Shown: positions 11,900 through 21,409 of the stretch, one piece after another
Numbering within the stretch: the stretch's first letter is position 1
Layout of the letters: each line of letters opens with the position of its first letter
Assembly (NCBI GenBank): GCA_049999725.1
Contig: JBNGIS010028067.1
Coordinates: 1-22,308, forward strand
DNA length: 22,308 nucleotides
Direction: 5' to 3'
From: Haplomitrium mnioides
Taxonomy: Eukaryota; Marchantiophyta; Haplomitriopsida; Calobryales
Made by a program: the position numbers and the translations under genes
The notes under the pieces: model-generated
Databases searched by the model: none
Seen by the model: the letters and a program-made list of their open reading frames with translations, nothing else
What the model was told of the DNA's origin: nothing

Positions 11900-12677
11900 A
11901 CACTCTTTATAGCTAGTTTTTGGTTTTTCTCACAACCCTATTGTCTTCTCTCGACAAACCTTAGATTTGAATATGTACCACCATTGCATCATCTAAAACC
12001 TATGCAAACTTCTTGCAACCTGAATCTTCATACTTTTGTAGGCCTTCTTTTTCCCCCATACCACCATAATCTTGCTCTATAGTGGTATTGATTAAAAATC
12101 AGTAAATTCCTCTTTTACATTCGGTAGTGCATGATTTCTCAATGTGGCTCTATTTCTTTTGTGGTTGGTTGGGACTATTATGAACTGTCATCTTCCCATC
12201 CTTACTCCTTATTCTTGCATATGATGAGCCATCATCTAAGACCTTTGTCTCCATTTGGACTGCTATGATAAATGGTTGCCTCAAAATGATCAGGTAACAA
12301 GTCTACTTTCGTACAAATAGATTATTAGTAACAATCACATCCCCAATCTTCACCATCACATTTGGAAAAGCTCCATACAATTTTCCCTTTGAGATACTAG
12401 CACCTCAGATCATCCAACCATGGTCTATGTTAATCGACCACTTTCCATGATTGTAGACCTCTTTTGAAATGATGTTAACCTCTGAACCATGGTCAATGAG
12501 TGTCATAACTTGATCAAGGAGGTCACCTATCTTGATCAAGGTCTTTGTAGTTGCTCTTGCCCAATGATCAATTGAATAATGATTAGCAGCCTTTTCATTC
12601 AGATTTTTGTCGATTCTGAAATTTGAGCAATAGTTTACCAATGTTTCTTCTTTGTCTTTTGTCACTCCTATATCCAT
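11900..12677 (-). pseudogene. Retropepsin-like protease region of pol, broken
   Basis: The protease would cleave the Gag-Pol polyprotein. In the segment 12405-12677 an aspartic-protease active site reads LIDHGSEVN, with the catalytic D-H-G-S at 12483-12494; the usual pattern is D-T/S-G-A/S, so His replaces Thr/Ser. After a TGA (following DHGWMI) the same frame continues with SKGKLYGAFP, VKIGDVIVTNNLFV, then a TAG, then RQPFIIAVQMETKVLDDG and YARIRSKDGK, which looks like the rest of the protease domain and the junction toward RT. Between about 11600 and 11900 the coding trace is weak and full of stops. Confidence 0.8.
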
Positions 12678-13330
12678 TGCATGTGATACTGCAACTTCTG
12701 TAATAAGCTACCTTTTCCTCTTGATAGTTTCATTTATCACATTATGAGACTCTTTCTTGGCAATGCCAAGAATTCCTTGTAATTAGAATTCCACCTTGGC
12801 ATTCAACACTTTCTCTTCTAGAAGTCTATTGAGATCTGTAGTTGCCTCTATATCTGATTGTAGCTTGTAGGTTGGATGCCTTTCCTTTTTCTTCGTCTTT
12901 CCCCTCAATTTCTCCATTGCAACCTCTTCCACAACCTCTTCACGAGTCGATTGTGATGGGTGTGTTTTATCTCTTTATAGTTGTCTTTTAGTTATTTCAT
13001 CAGAGGAACCAACTTCATCTCTCTTTCTTTTCTCTTCAATCAATACCTCATGCTGGCTTCTTGCATCATATGCATGGATGGACATTGTGTCCATTGGATC
13101 CTCCCAACCTGTAGCATTTCGTATTACTACCGCTGTTCTCAAATTTTCCTCTCTTGAAGTCTTCCCATGGACTATCATGTCTATAGCTCTACTCTTGATA
13201 ACTCTTATTTGCTTATATAGGCCAAAACCAACATCTACCCGATTACATATGATGATACTTCTATTGTTGTTGCTGCATTTTTAGCCATTAACTCTTTGAG
13301 TGACTTTTTCATTCCTTCTTTCCCAAAATT
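12678..13330 (-). pseudogene. Gag-Pol linker region, charged, broken
   Basis: This stretch lies between the gag zinc knuckle and the protease. An open segment at 12975-13178 (minus) encodes DPMDTMSIHAYDARSQHEVL followed by EEKRKRDE, a Lys/Arg/Glu-rich piece. I do not recognise a catalytic domain. It is kept as part of the polyprotein because it lies between gag and protease on the same strand. Frames change on both sides. Confidence 0.5.
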
Positions 13331-14343
13331 GCTCCTTAGGATCTCATTACTCTATTTGAGAGCAATGTTTCCCTCTTTTCAATACAATATTCTTGCACTT
13401 AGCTTCATGAAAAAGTCATCGCACTCTTTTCTTGAATGATCAGTGCTATCACACCAAATACATTGTTGCACAAACCTTGGTGTTGTTGTTAACTGATTTT
13501 CTGCCACACCATTGGCTTCTTCCAATTTGCAACCTGAATTTTCAGATCCTTTATCCCAATTACTAGTTCCTCTATCAAATCTTTTTGGGGAGTTATTGTA
13601 GGCTTTAAAATTTTTGCATTTGGTGCAGCACTAGTTCGATTGATGGTTGGTTGTTTCCGTGGTATACTGCGTGGTGGCGGCCTACTTTCAGGTTGAGCTA
13701 CTACCTTACCTTTTTTCAGCTCCCTTTTGGTTAATACATTAACCGCTTCACATACCTTCTTCCAATCTGAAGTCAACCCATTTTCCTCTGTTCTATCATC
13801 AAGTAATGCCTCCAACTTTGCTTGCAAACTCTCAATTAATGACTGTAAAAAGAGCTCTACCTTATCAAGTGCCAAAGAGAGTCTCTCAACCCTTGAAAGT
13901 TGCACAAATTGTTGCTCAAATTCTCGCAATAATTCTGTGGCAACTAAGTCTTTGTCGCCTTTGGTTACCCACTCAAGGAATGACTTTTTGGTGATCTTAT
14001 CTGCATCTTCTAAAGAAAATTCCTCCTTTACTTGCACTACAAAATTATCCCAACTCTATTTGTGATCTTGAATAATCTGGCTTACTTGGTGTCGCATCTC
14101 TGGTACAATAGCAAGCTCAGAAGACTCAATTCTTTCTTGTTATGGTACCTTATGTAGCTCCATCTCTCAAGAATATAACTTGATATATTTAGAGATGTTG
14201 TGACTATCAAACTAGTTCAAAATTCCCACAGTAGACTGCAAGGCTTTGGTAGCCATTACTTCTTTCCACTTCGTGACATGTTGTTGTTGCATAAAGAAAG
14301 CAAAAGCTTGAAACATTTGAGCCATCGTTAGATCAATTTGCAT
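13330..14343 (-). pseudogene. Gag region with CCHC zinc knuckle, broken
   Basis: Gag packages the element RNA. The likely start is the ATG at 14343, giving MQIDLTMAQMFQAFAFFMQQ; it is in frame with the long open part at 13489-14037. That part has the capsid-like segments KKSFLEWVTKGDKDLVATEL, LREFEQQFVQLSRVERLSLA and SDWKKVCEAVNVLTKREL. After a one-base frame change near 13500 a zinc knuckle follows at 13421-13462: CIWCDSTDHSRKEC, exactly C-x2-C-x4-H-x4-C. Between 14343 and 14037 four stops interrupt the same frame (TAG after GILN, TGA after KLYS, TAA after HKVP, TAG after QDHK). The plus-strand frames at 13727-14065 are shadows. Confidence 0.88.
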
Positions 14344-14407
14344 ACCTAGAGAGTGAGAAGAACCTAAACCATAAATGTTGAATGCTAACTTGTGCTACGC
14401 CAAAAGT

Positions 14408-14425
14408 TTCACATCAGGTTCACCA
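14408..14425 (-). other. Candidate primer-binding site
   Basis: Read on the minus strand, two bases after the 5' LTR end comes TGGTGAACCTGATGTGAA. A TGG just inside the 5' LTR is the usual complement of a tRNA CCA end, so position and start fit. I cannot name a tRNA with the matching 3' end; it is not the common initiator-Met form starting TGGTATCAGA. Mutation or an unusual primer could explain this. Confidence 0.5.
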
Positions 14426-14427
14426 AC

Positions 14428-16308
14428 TATCGTAGTATGTGCTTTCTTCTCTAGGAATACACAAGGTATCTGGTTGTAGCTAGTAAACAAACACCATCAC
14501 GTTGGATGCACAGAATTTGTTTGAACTGATCCTTTACAAAAACTTATAGAGTATCAAGAAAAATAAATAATGGTTCTCTCAGATAATTTTAAGCTTAGAT
14601 GAGTAGCTTGATCTTCCTCCATGATGCAACTAGTTGTCAACCCCTTCAATCACAAGCTTTCTACTTTTGATTCACTCATAGCTCAGTAATATATTTATCA
14701 CACTCAAATGCCACTAAAAATTGACGCACGTCTTTTATGCTTGTTTTTCCAAGTTTATGCAAAGTTTTAGCTTCATATCATGAGTTTCCTTTGAGTTGTA
14801 GCCGAATTTTTTCTACCCATACACATTTCAAAATGCTTAATGGAAATCGATGGAACTTTTGTCACTTGAGAGTCCAAAACATCTGATTTTTATGATCCTA
14901 TTTTGTTCTCTGAACACAATTCTCATTTTCTGAAATTTAAAGGATGTTACAACCAGGAAATCTCCATCTATGATGAGGAGTATCTAATCCTCTCCATTTC
15001 GAAGCAATTCTAACCTTGAATTACTCAAAAACTAATTACGCTTATTTCCATGCTTCAATGCAGCTGAAAATTTTCAGGCATAACACCTGGTTTTTGTGTC
15101 CACAATGCCACTAATTTTCAGCCAAAGAAACGTTCTCCACTTTGAATTACGACCATTTCTCTCCTTCCCTCATAGTTGATCAGTTCAACTTGAAATCATT
15201 GAGAAAATCTTCATTCGACTCCAAAAGCCATGTTTTATTTGTGCTCCTAGTCTCCATCTTTGAAGTTCTCCCTTGAAAATCCCTCCTCTCTCCTTTTTCC
15301 CCGTAACCCTAATTCTCCTTTTTTTAACTTAACTCTTAACTTAACTATTAGAAGAAGAAAAATAAAATTTTAAAGCTACTCTACTAACACATATTACTCT
15401 CAAATAGGGATCTCAGGCTACTGGAATGAACTCTGAGCCAAACACAACAACTTGATACACATAAATTCATAGAAAGCTAAACCAAATAATAGATAGCTAA
15501 GGTCAAAGTTTCACCATACGTCACCACTAGTAAAATTACAAGGACCTGACATTGTTCCACTTGCTCCTAGAAAGCTGCACCAAATTTCATGAAAATGTAT
15601 TGGTGGTAATGAATCTTCGAGAGGAGGACCAACATAGCCACCATCAATAATTGCCTTTTTTTGATCAAGATCTCCTCTTCCTACTAGCACTTCTCAAAAT
15701 AAAGTCAAAACAACAACCTCAAAGTCATTTACAGTGAATGGCATCACAAATGGAATAGATGAAGTAAGTATTTTCTCATAGTAGCCTTTGCCAAACCTCT
15801 GCATCACAAACTCACAAAGAGAACTCTTCGGTCAACAAAAACATCAAATTTCAACCCAAGTGTTGAATGGAACACTTGCTAGAAAATTCAGATCCATATA
15901 CTCATAGGTTTCAGCTATGATACCTCAGAAGAACTCCTAAAAAACTGAAGCAACTCTTTGTCCCATCTCTCAAGTCCCACTCCATATTTAACGTCTCCAC
16001 ATTGTGAATCTCCTCTTTTTTGTGGCACACTCCCATTCGTTGCAAATCTATCCTTATCTTCATCTACTGTCATCTCCGATAGGAGTGAGATGCTTTTCTT
16101 TTTGAGCTAGAAGAATAGAGCTTGTCCATGCAACTTATCTCAGTTGCTCAAAATAATCAAAAATATCAACAATCGCTAACTTAGAAGTATTGTAACTTTC
16201 TTGGTATGGGCTCAATCGAAGCATGGTTTAGCTTCTTAGGAAGAGTTTAATCAAAGTTGGCTATTTTTTTTTCTTTGTTTTCAAGTAGTAGCAACCCACA
16301 ACATGACA
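14428..16308 (-). repeat. 5' LTR of the Ty3/gypsy element
   Basis: The stretch aligns with the LTR at 6716-8583. The outer end is CATGACA at 16302-16308, directly before satellite sequence; the inner end at 14428 reads TATCGTAG where the other LTR has TGTCATAG, so the terminal TG has decayed. Two clear indels separate the copies. About 44 bp present near 7850-7893 are absent near 15618, and about 40 bp near 14870-14915 (around AGTCCAAAACATCTGATTTT) are absent from the left copy near 7160. Confidence 0.92.
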
Positions 16309-18334
16309 ACGTGAGGTTTTTGTGTGTCAACTTCTTCTACTTGTGATAATTTGTAAGAGGCTTGTCAAACATCTTCAACCACTATAAACTTGAGCTTTTT
16401 TGTATGTTAACTTCTTCTACTTGTGATAATCAAAGAGAGGTTTTCTAGAAATTTTTTTCCATTATAAGCTTGAGCTTTTCTTATATTAACTTCCTCTATT
16501 ATGAATGTAATAGAGACTTGTGAAGCATTTTCAACCACTGTGAATTTAAGCTTTTTGTGTGCTAACTTCTTCTACTTGTGAAAACTCAAGATAGGCTTGT
16601 TGGAAATCTTCTACCATTGTGAGCTTAAACTTTTTTTTGTTGACTTATTTTACTTTTGATAACTTTTGAGAGACTTTTAAGGCATCTTCTACCATTGTAA
16701 ACTCAAGTTTTTTGTGTATTAAACTTATTGTGCTTATGACGACTTCATAGAAGCTTATTGGACATCTTCTACTATTGTGAATGTGAGGTTTTTTTGTTAA
16801 CTTCTTCTACTTGCTATAATTTATGAGAGGCTTGTCAAACATCTTCTACCATTGTGAAATTGAGGTTTTTTTGTGTTAACTTCTTCTACTTGTGACAATT
16901 TAAGATAGGTTTATCCAACATTTTCTACTATTGTGAACTTGAAGGTTTTGTTAGTAAACTTCTTCTATTGGTGAAAGCTTAAGAGAGGATTGTCAATATC
17001 TTCTACCATTGTGAATTCAAGATTTTTATGCGTTAACTTCTTCTACTTGTAATGAACTTAGAGAGGATTGTTAGACATCTTCTACCAGAGTAAACATAAG
17101 GTTTTTGTGTTTACTTCTTCTACTTGTGATGATTTAAGAGAGGCTTCTTAGACATTTTCTGCCATTGAGATTTTGGTGTGTTTACTTCTTGTGTTTTTGA
17201 TAACTCTAGAAACACTTATGGGCCATCTTCTACCATTGTGAATTTAAGCTTTTTGTATGTTAAATTCTTCTACTTGTAGTACCTTCAAACATGCTTGTCA
17301 AACATGTTCTACTATTGTGAACTTGATTTTTTTTTTTGGTTAACCTATTTTACTTTTGAAAACTTAAGAAAGAGTTGCAAGTCATCTTCTACCATTGCGA
17401 ATTTAGGCTTTTTTGTGTTAACTTCTTCTACTTGTGTTGACTTTAGAGAGGCTAGACATTTTCTACCATTGTGGCTTAAAAGTTTTTGTATGTTCACTTG
17501 TTCTACTTGTGATGATTTAAGAGAGGCTTGTCAAACATTTTCTACCATTGTAAACTTGAATTTTTAATGTGTTAACTTCTTATGCTTTTGATTTGTTAAC
17601 AAAAAATTACGAGTTATCTTCTACAATTGGAAATTGAAGCTTTTTATTTTTGCACTTCTTCAACTAGTAATGACTTCAAAGAGGCTTGCTAGACATCTTC
17701 TACCACTGTGAACTTAAGGTTTTTTTGTGCTAACTTCTTCTACTTGTAATAACTTAAAAGAGGCTTCTCAAACATCTTCTACTATTGTGGATTAAAGATT
17801 TTTGTGTGTTAACTTCGTCAACTTGCAATGACTTGACAGAGGCTTGCTAAACAAATTCTACCATTGTGAACTTAAGGTTCTTGTGTGTTAGCTTTCTCTA
17901 CTTGTGATCATTTAATAGAGGCTTGTCAAACGTCTTCCACCATTGTGAACCTTAGTTTCTTGTATGGTAACTTCTTCTATTTGTGAAAATGTAAAATATG
18001 CTCATTAAACATTTTCTACCATTATGAATTTAAACTTTTCGTGTTAACTTCTTCTACTTGTAGTAACTTCAAAGAGGCTTGAGCTTTTTGTGAGTCAACT
18101 TCCTCTCTTTGTGTTAGTTTAAAATAGGTTTGTCAAACATCTTCCACCATTGTGAAAGTAAGATTTTTGTGTGCTAATTTCTTCCAATTGTGATGACTTG
18201 AGAGAGGCTTTATAAACCTCTTCTACTAATTTAAAGCTAAGTTTTTTGTGTGTTAACTTCTTCTACTTGTGAAAATTTGAGAGAGTCTTGTCAAACATTT
18301 TATACCATTGTGAATTTAAGCTTTTTGTATGTTA

Positions 18335-18365
<31 letters not shown>

Positions 18366-18959
18366 CTTCTTCTTGTAATGACTTTTGACAGGCTTGTTAG
18401 ACATTTTCTGCCTATGAACTTGAGGTTTTTGTGTTTTTTGTTCTTCTACTTGTGATAATAAAAGAGAGGCTTGTTAAACATCTTATACCATTGGGAATTT
18501 AGGATTTTCATGTGTTAACTTCTTCTATTTGTAATGACTTCACACATGCATACTAGACATCTTCTACCATTTTGAGCTAGAGGTTGTTGTGTGTTAACTT
18601 CTCTTGTGATAAATTAAGAGGGGCTTGTTAGACATCTCTTACTATTAGGAATTTAAGCTTTTTGTGTGTTATCTTCTTTTAATTGCAACAAGCTTAAAGA
18701 GTTTTGTTAGACATTTTCTATTATTGTGACTATAAGAGTTGTGTATATTAACCTCTTTTACTTGTCAAAACTTAAGAGAGGCTTGTTTAATATCCCATAC
18801 TATTATGAGTTTAAGCTTTTTGTTTGTTTACTTCTTCCACTTACAATGAGTTTAAAAGAGGCTTGTAAGACATCTTCTACTATTGTGAGCTTGAGGTTTT
18901 GAAATGTTAACTTCTTCTACTTGTGATAATTTAAAAGAGGCTTGTGAAACATCTTCTAC
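16309..18959. repeat. Right block of the ~79-bp satellite array
   Basis: This is the same monomer and orientation as 1-6715, about 33 copies. It starts in the monomer at ACGTGAGGTTTTTGTGTG, continuing the phase left at 6715, so the retrotransposon interrupted one array. Two blocks match separate parts of the left array: about 16690-17163 resembles about 1320-1765, and about 17170-17700 resembles about 4978-5500. The array ends sharply at 18959 within ATCTTCTAC. Confidence 0.95.
18336..18374. repeat. Second (CTT)13 microsatellite in a satellite monomer
   Basis: A perfect 39-bp CTT run at the same position in the monomer as the one at 3303-3341 (after GTTAA, replacing the ACTTCTTCTACTTG core). 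Flanking bases differ between the two sites. Confidence 0.97.
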
Positions 18960-20635
18960 TGTCTGCCATGCTGCTAGGGTGCTATGCTGAAAACACAACC
19001 CCACGTCGTCGCAGGCGCCGAAATAAGGTTTTATTGGATACTTGTTGTGCAAGGGACCGACAGTTTGTCGATTTGAGCATTCTAGGAGGGTTCTGGTTTG
19101 TGCACTCCTCCTTGATTTTCTATTCACTTACAAACTGGTATAGGTTTAGAACAGAGTTTTGAGAGACCAAAAAAGAGCTTTTACTCCGCTTTATTCTTGC
19201 TCACCCCCAGGTGGAGGTGGCTTGTCTTTGGAGTACATGAATACAGGTCTGACCCCTCCTTGGGACCAGGTCTAGACTTGTGGTTACAGAGTTCCAGCAA
19301 CCAAAATCTGTCCCTAACCCGCACTCTTCCTCTCTCCTATGCTGAAATTTACTACCAAAAACAGAACTTTGAATCTATGCTACTCAATGGCAACCTACTT
19401 TCTCTAGCAATATTTTGAATGTTTTCACATGCCCTTTCTAACCCTATTACACAATTCAGGCTATCTACATGCTGAAACTACACATACAAAAACCCCAAGA
19501 CCAAAAAAAACCCCTGGTACGGCGTTACCAATTCATGAAATCAGGAATTCACGTTCTCTTGATGTCCTCTTTTCCGGTCGATGCTGCCCTTGGATTACTA
19601 GTGATGGGAGGTCCTCCTTGATTGTTCTGATCCTTCTTGTTGCCCCACAAACTGCTCCCTTGCTGATATCAATCACTGATCTTCAGATCATTTGGCTCCT
19701 CCACCTCTCATGATCTCGAAATTCTTGTCGGCTGCCCTTGATTGTTGGTTGTCCCCTTCCTCCTACCATCCCCAATCGCTCACACACCCATTCAATCGGG
19801 AAAGTTTGTCTTCTGCCCCACAAAAGGTGTATCTTCTGACTTCCTCACCAAGGAGTTGCTCCTCTAGAACACTGGTTGCACCCAACTCCACCTTGCTGCC
19901 CAATTTCACCTCCTTACTCTTCTCCTTACTAGGACTCTTCAAACCCCCACAAAATATCACTAGAATGAACTTTTGGCTTGGATTGCCCCGACGAATCCTT
20001 TACTCGTCAACTCACCCTCTCTGACTCTAGAGAGAGGATCCTCCCAAGTTGTCCTCCCAAGCAAAGTAGAGGCCTGAAATATTACAAGTCCAGTTGCTCA
20101 AGAAGTGGAATGGTCCGCAAGAAAAAATTGGAGGTGTAAGTCTCCTTCACGAGCAAGAGCCCTCCGCTCTTCCACTAGAAGTAACCTCACTAGCTCAAAA
20201 CTCCCTGCACAAAACCACGCTCGTCCTGTCCCTCGTTCGTTCCAGTGCCTTTCTCCTCTGCTTGCTTTCCAACCCGATGAGAAAAAAAACAACCACCAAA
20301 AGATCCCAACAATGAGCCCCGTAGGAGGCTGTACCCCCTAGAAGACAAATAGCAAGAGCCCCATTTACTGCTCTTGTCGCTTTTGTTTTGGTGCTCGTCC
20401 TTGCAACTAACTTTAACCCTAATATTAGTTGTACTTAACTAATGTTACGGTCAAAATTTGAGGACTCTCACTTTTTGGCCAAACTCCGTTTCTCCATTAG
20501 CTGATTTACTTACTATCCTTAGTTTAAGCCACACTTGAAGTTACTCATAAGTTTTAGCGAGCACCACATTTCCCAACTAAGTTTAAAGGGAATTTTCATT
20601 TAAGGTCTTTGTATGGGTCCTTTTTGGCTTTTCTA
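18960..20635 (-). other. LTR-like sequence ending at the satellite boundary (tentative)
   Basis: Unrelated to the satellite and richer in GC. It starts at the array edge with TGTCTGCC on the plus strand, so on the minus strand it ends GGCAGACA, a plausible LTR terminus (..CA). Two minus-strand AATAAA signals lie near that end (complement at 19190-19195 and 19030-19035), where polyadenylation would occur in an LTR. On the minus strand a purine tract (20636-20650) lies just upstream, but the sequence after it starts TAGAAAAG rather than TG, so the other end is unsure. The open frames here (for example 19429-19713, 19692-20024 and 19763-19960) give no recognisable protein. It may instead be an unrelated transposon or ordinary intergenic DNA. 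Confidence 0.35.
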
Positions 20636-20650
20636 CTTTTTCCCCCTCTA
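20636..20650 (-). other. Polypurine-tract-like run
   Basis: On the minus strand this reads TAGAGGGGGAAAAAG, a strong purine run of the kind that precedes a 3' LTR. It lies between the transporter fragment and the LTR-like sequence. It could be chance, and no TG start follows directly. Confidence 0.3.
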
Positions 20651-20730
20651 GATTGAGAGTTGTTCTATTTGTTAGCAGAGTTCTCCTTTGCCATTCACGG
20701 CGATCTTAACCAAGGACACGGGTGGATTTC

Positions 20731-21211
20731 CATCATCAAGGAGTGTTTTTTAGGTAGTGGCCACTAGCTGCAAAAGACTCATGAGAATTGTGTGCTTCCT
20801 CATGTGTGCGAAGGTTTGTAGACAACGCAGGACTTGGTACGTCGTTGAGCTATCAAGAACACTTGATATTTCGTCCATAAACATCACCTTTAAAGGTCCA
20901 GCCATCATCTTCCCAGGAGTTACTTGTCGCTTTTGACCACCAGAAATCCCTCTCCTCATAATGTCTCTGACAACAACATCTGCGCACAAATCTAGGCCCA
21001 AAATCTTTCGTATGTAGTCGATGTAGTAGGGTCAACTTCTCGGACCCTGGCGGACCCAGCAACAATGTCATTCTTCCTTGCTTGATTATGGCACTGACAT
21101 CTTACATAATGGAGAGATCTGTCTTCTTTGTAGCTGGCAAGCCCACCCCATCCAGAATTACCTCCTTGGTGTCGCGAAATGAGTTCCACAATGTGGGAAG
21201 AGATCTATCAC
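20731..21211 (-). pseudogene. Fragment of a PDR-type (ABCG) ABC transporter gene, broken
   Basis: Full PDR/ABCG proteins are plasma-membrane ATP-driven exporters of about 1,400 residues; only part of the first nucleotide-binding domain is here. On the minus strand: GDRSLPTLWNSFRDTKE, a TAA stop (21102-21104), then DVSAIIKQGRMTLLLGPPGS with a damaged Walker A (21030-21057) reading GSEKLTLL where GxGKTT/S is expected. A frame change then leads into [14 protein letters not shown], the signature ISGGQK (20930-20947), Walker B VMFMDE (20860-20890) and the D-loop LDSSTT. It ends with SLLQLVATT and a trace of LLDDG. About 150-190 residues that normally separate Walker A from the DYIRKILG segment, including the Q-loop, are missing. 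No introns are visible. It cannot encode a working ATPase. Confidence 0.88.
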
Positions 21212-21300
21212 CCAAATGGCACATTCCTTTGATGAACAAATGTTTGTGATGAGCTCCAATTGTTGGAACTTCTACACCTCCCCATCATTAGATGATCATA

Positions 21301-21360
21301 TTGGAGATCATCATATTGAGCTTGAAGATCAACCAACTGCTCTCGAAGCTCATTTCTCAT
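21301..21360 (-). other. Short coiled-coil-like coding trace upstream of the transporter fragment
   Basis: On the minus strand a 66-codon open frame (21208-21408) contains MRNELREQLVDLQAQYDDLQ, a heptad-like pattern with Leu repeats, and runs on into the transporter fragment. Retrotransposon gag proteins often begin with such a helix, but the stretch is too short and generic to assign. It may also be chance. Confidence 0.25.
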
Positions 21361-21409
21361 TTTCCACTCATGAAAATTTCCTCTCTTTCCTCCTCTATGC
21401 AAAATCATC

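Larger units (their letters stand above)
6716..16308 (-). mobile_element. Decayed Ty3/gypsy LTR retrotransposon inserted in the satellite
   Basis: A complete but dead element of 9.6 kb with two ~1.87-kb LTRs and a 5.8-kb interior. Read on the minus strand the order is 5' LTR, primer-binding-site candidate, gag with a CCHC knuckle, protease, reverse transcriptase, RNase H, integrase, polypurine tract, 3' LTR. Integrase after RNase H defines Ty3/gypsy rather than Ty1/copia. The outer ends on the plus strand are TGTCATAG on the left and CATGACA on the right, a short inverted repeat with the expected TG..CA. Satellite sequence abuts both ends in matching phase (CTGAATGT on the left, ACGTGAGG on the right, against satellite GTGAACTTGAGG), so a decayed 4-5-bp target duplication around ACTT is likely. 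Many stops and frameshifts in gag and pol, and diverged LTRs, mean it cannot move by itself. No chromodomain was seen after integrase. Confidence 0.93.

Noticed and set aside
13727-14065. Plus-strand open frames of 112 and 62 residues
   Set aside because: They are antisense shadows of gag, whose minus-strand product has recognisable capsid and zinc-knuckle features.
6716-16308. Ty1/copia element or endogenous pararetrovirus
   Set aside because: Integrase follows RNase H, and two long LTRs with a polypurine tract are present, which fits Ty3/gypsy. No movement-protein or coat features of a pararetrovirus were seen.
17295-17567. 90-residue open frame with repeated Cys-Asp-x-Leu/Phe-Arg-Glu-Ala words
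   Set aside because: The internal repeats come from satellite monomers. Neighbouring copies carry stops in the same frame and there is no start context or known domain.
20380-20635. Promoter or RNA gene between the transporter fragment and the GC-richer stretch
   Set aside because: I looked on both strands and saw no tRNA-like fold, no clear TATA arrangement tied to a gene, and no conserved RNA motif.
20731-21211. Functional ABC transporter gene
   Set aside because: Walker A is damaged, there is an in-frame stop, the Q-loop region is missing, and no membrane-spanning part is present.
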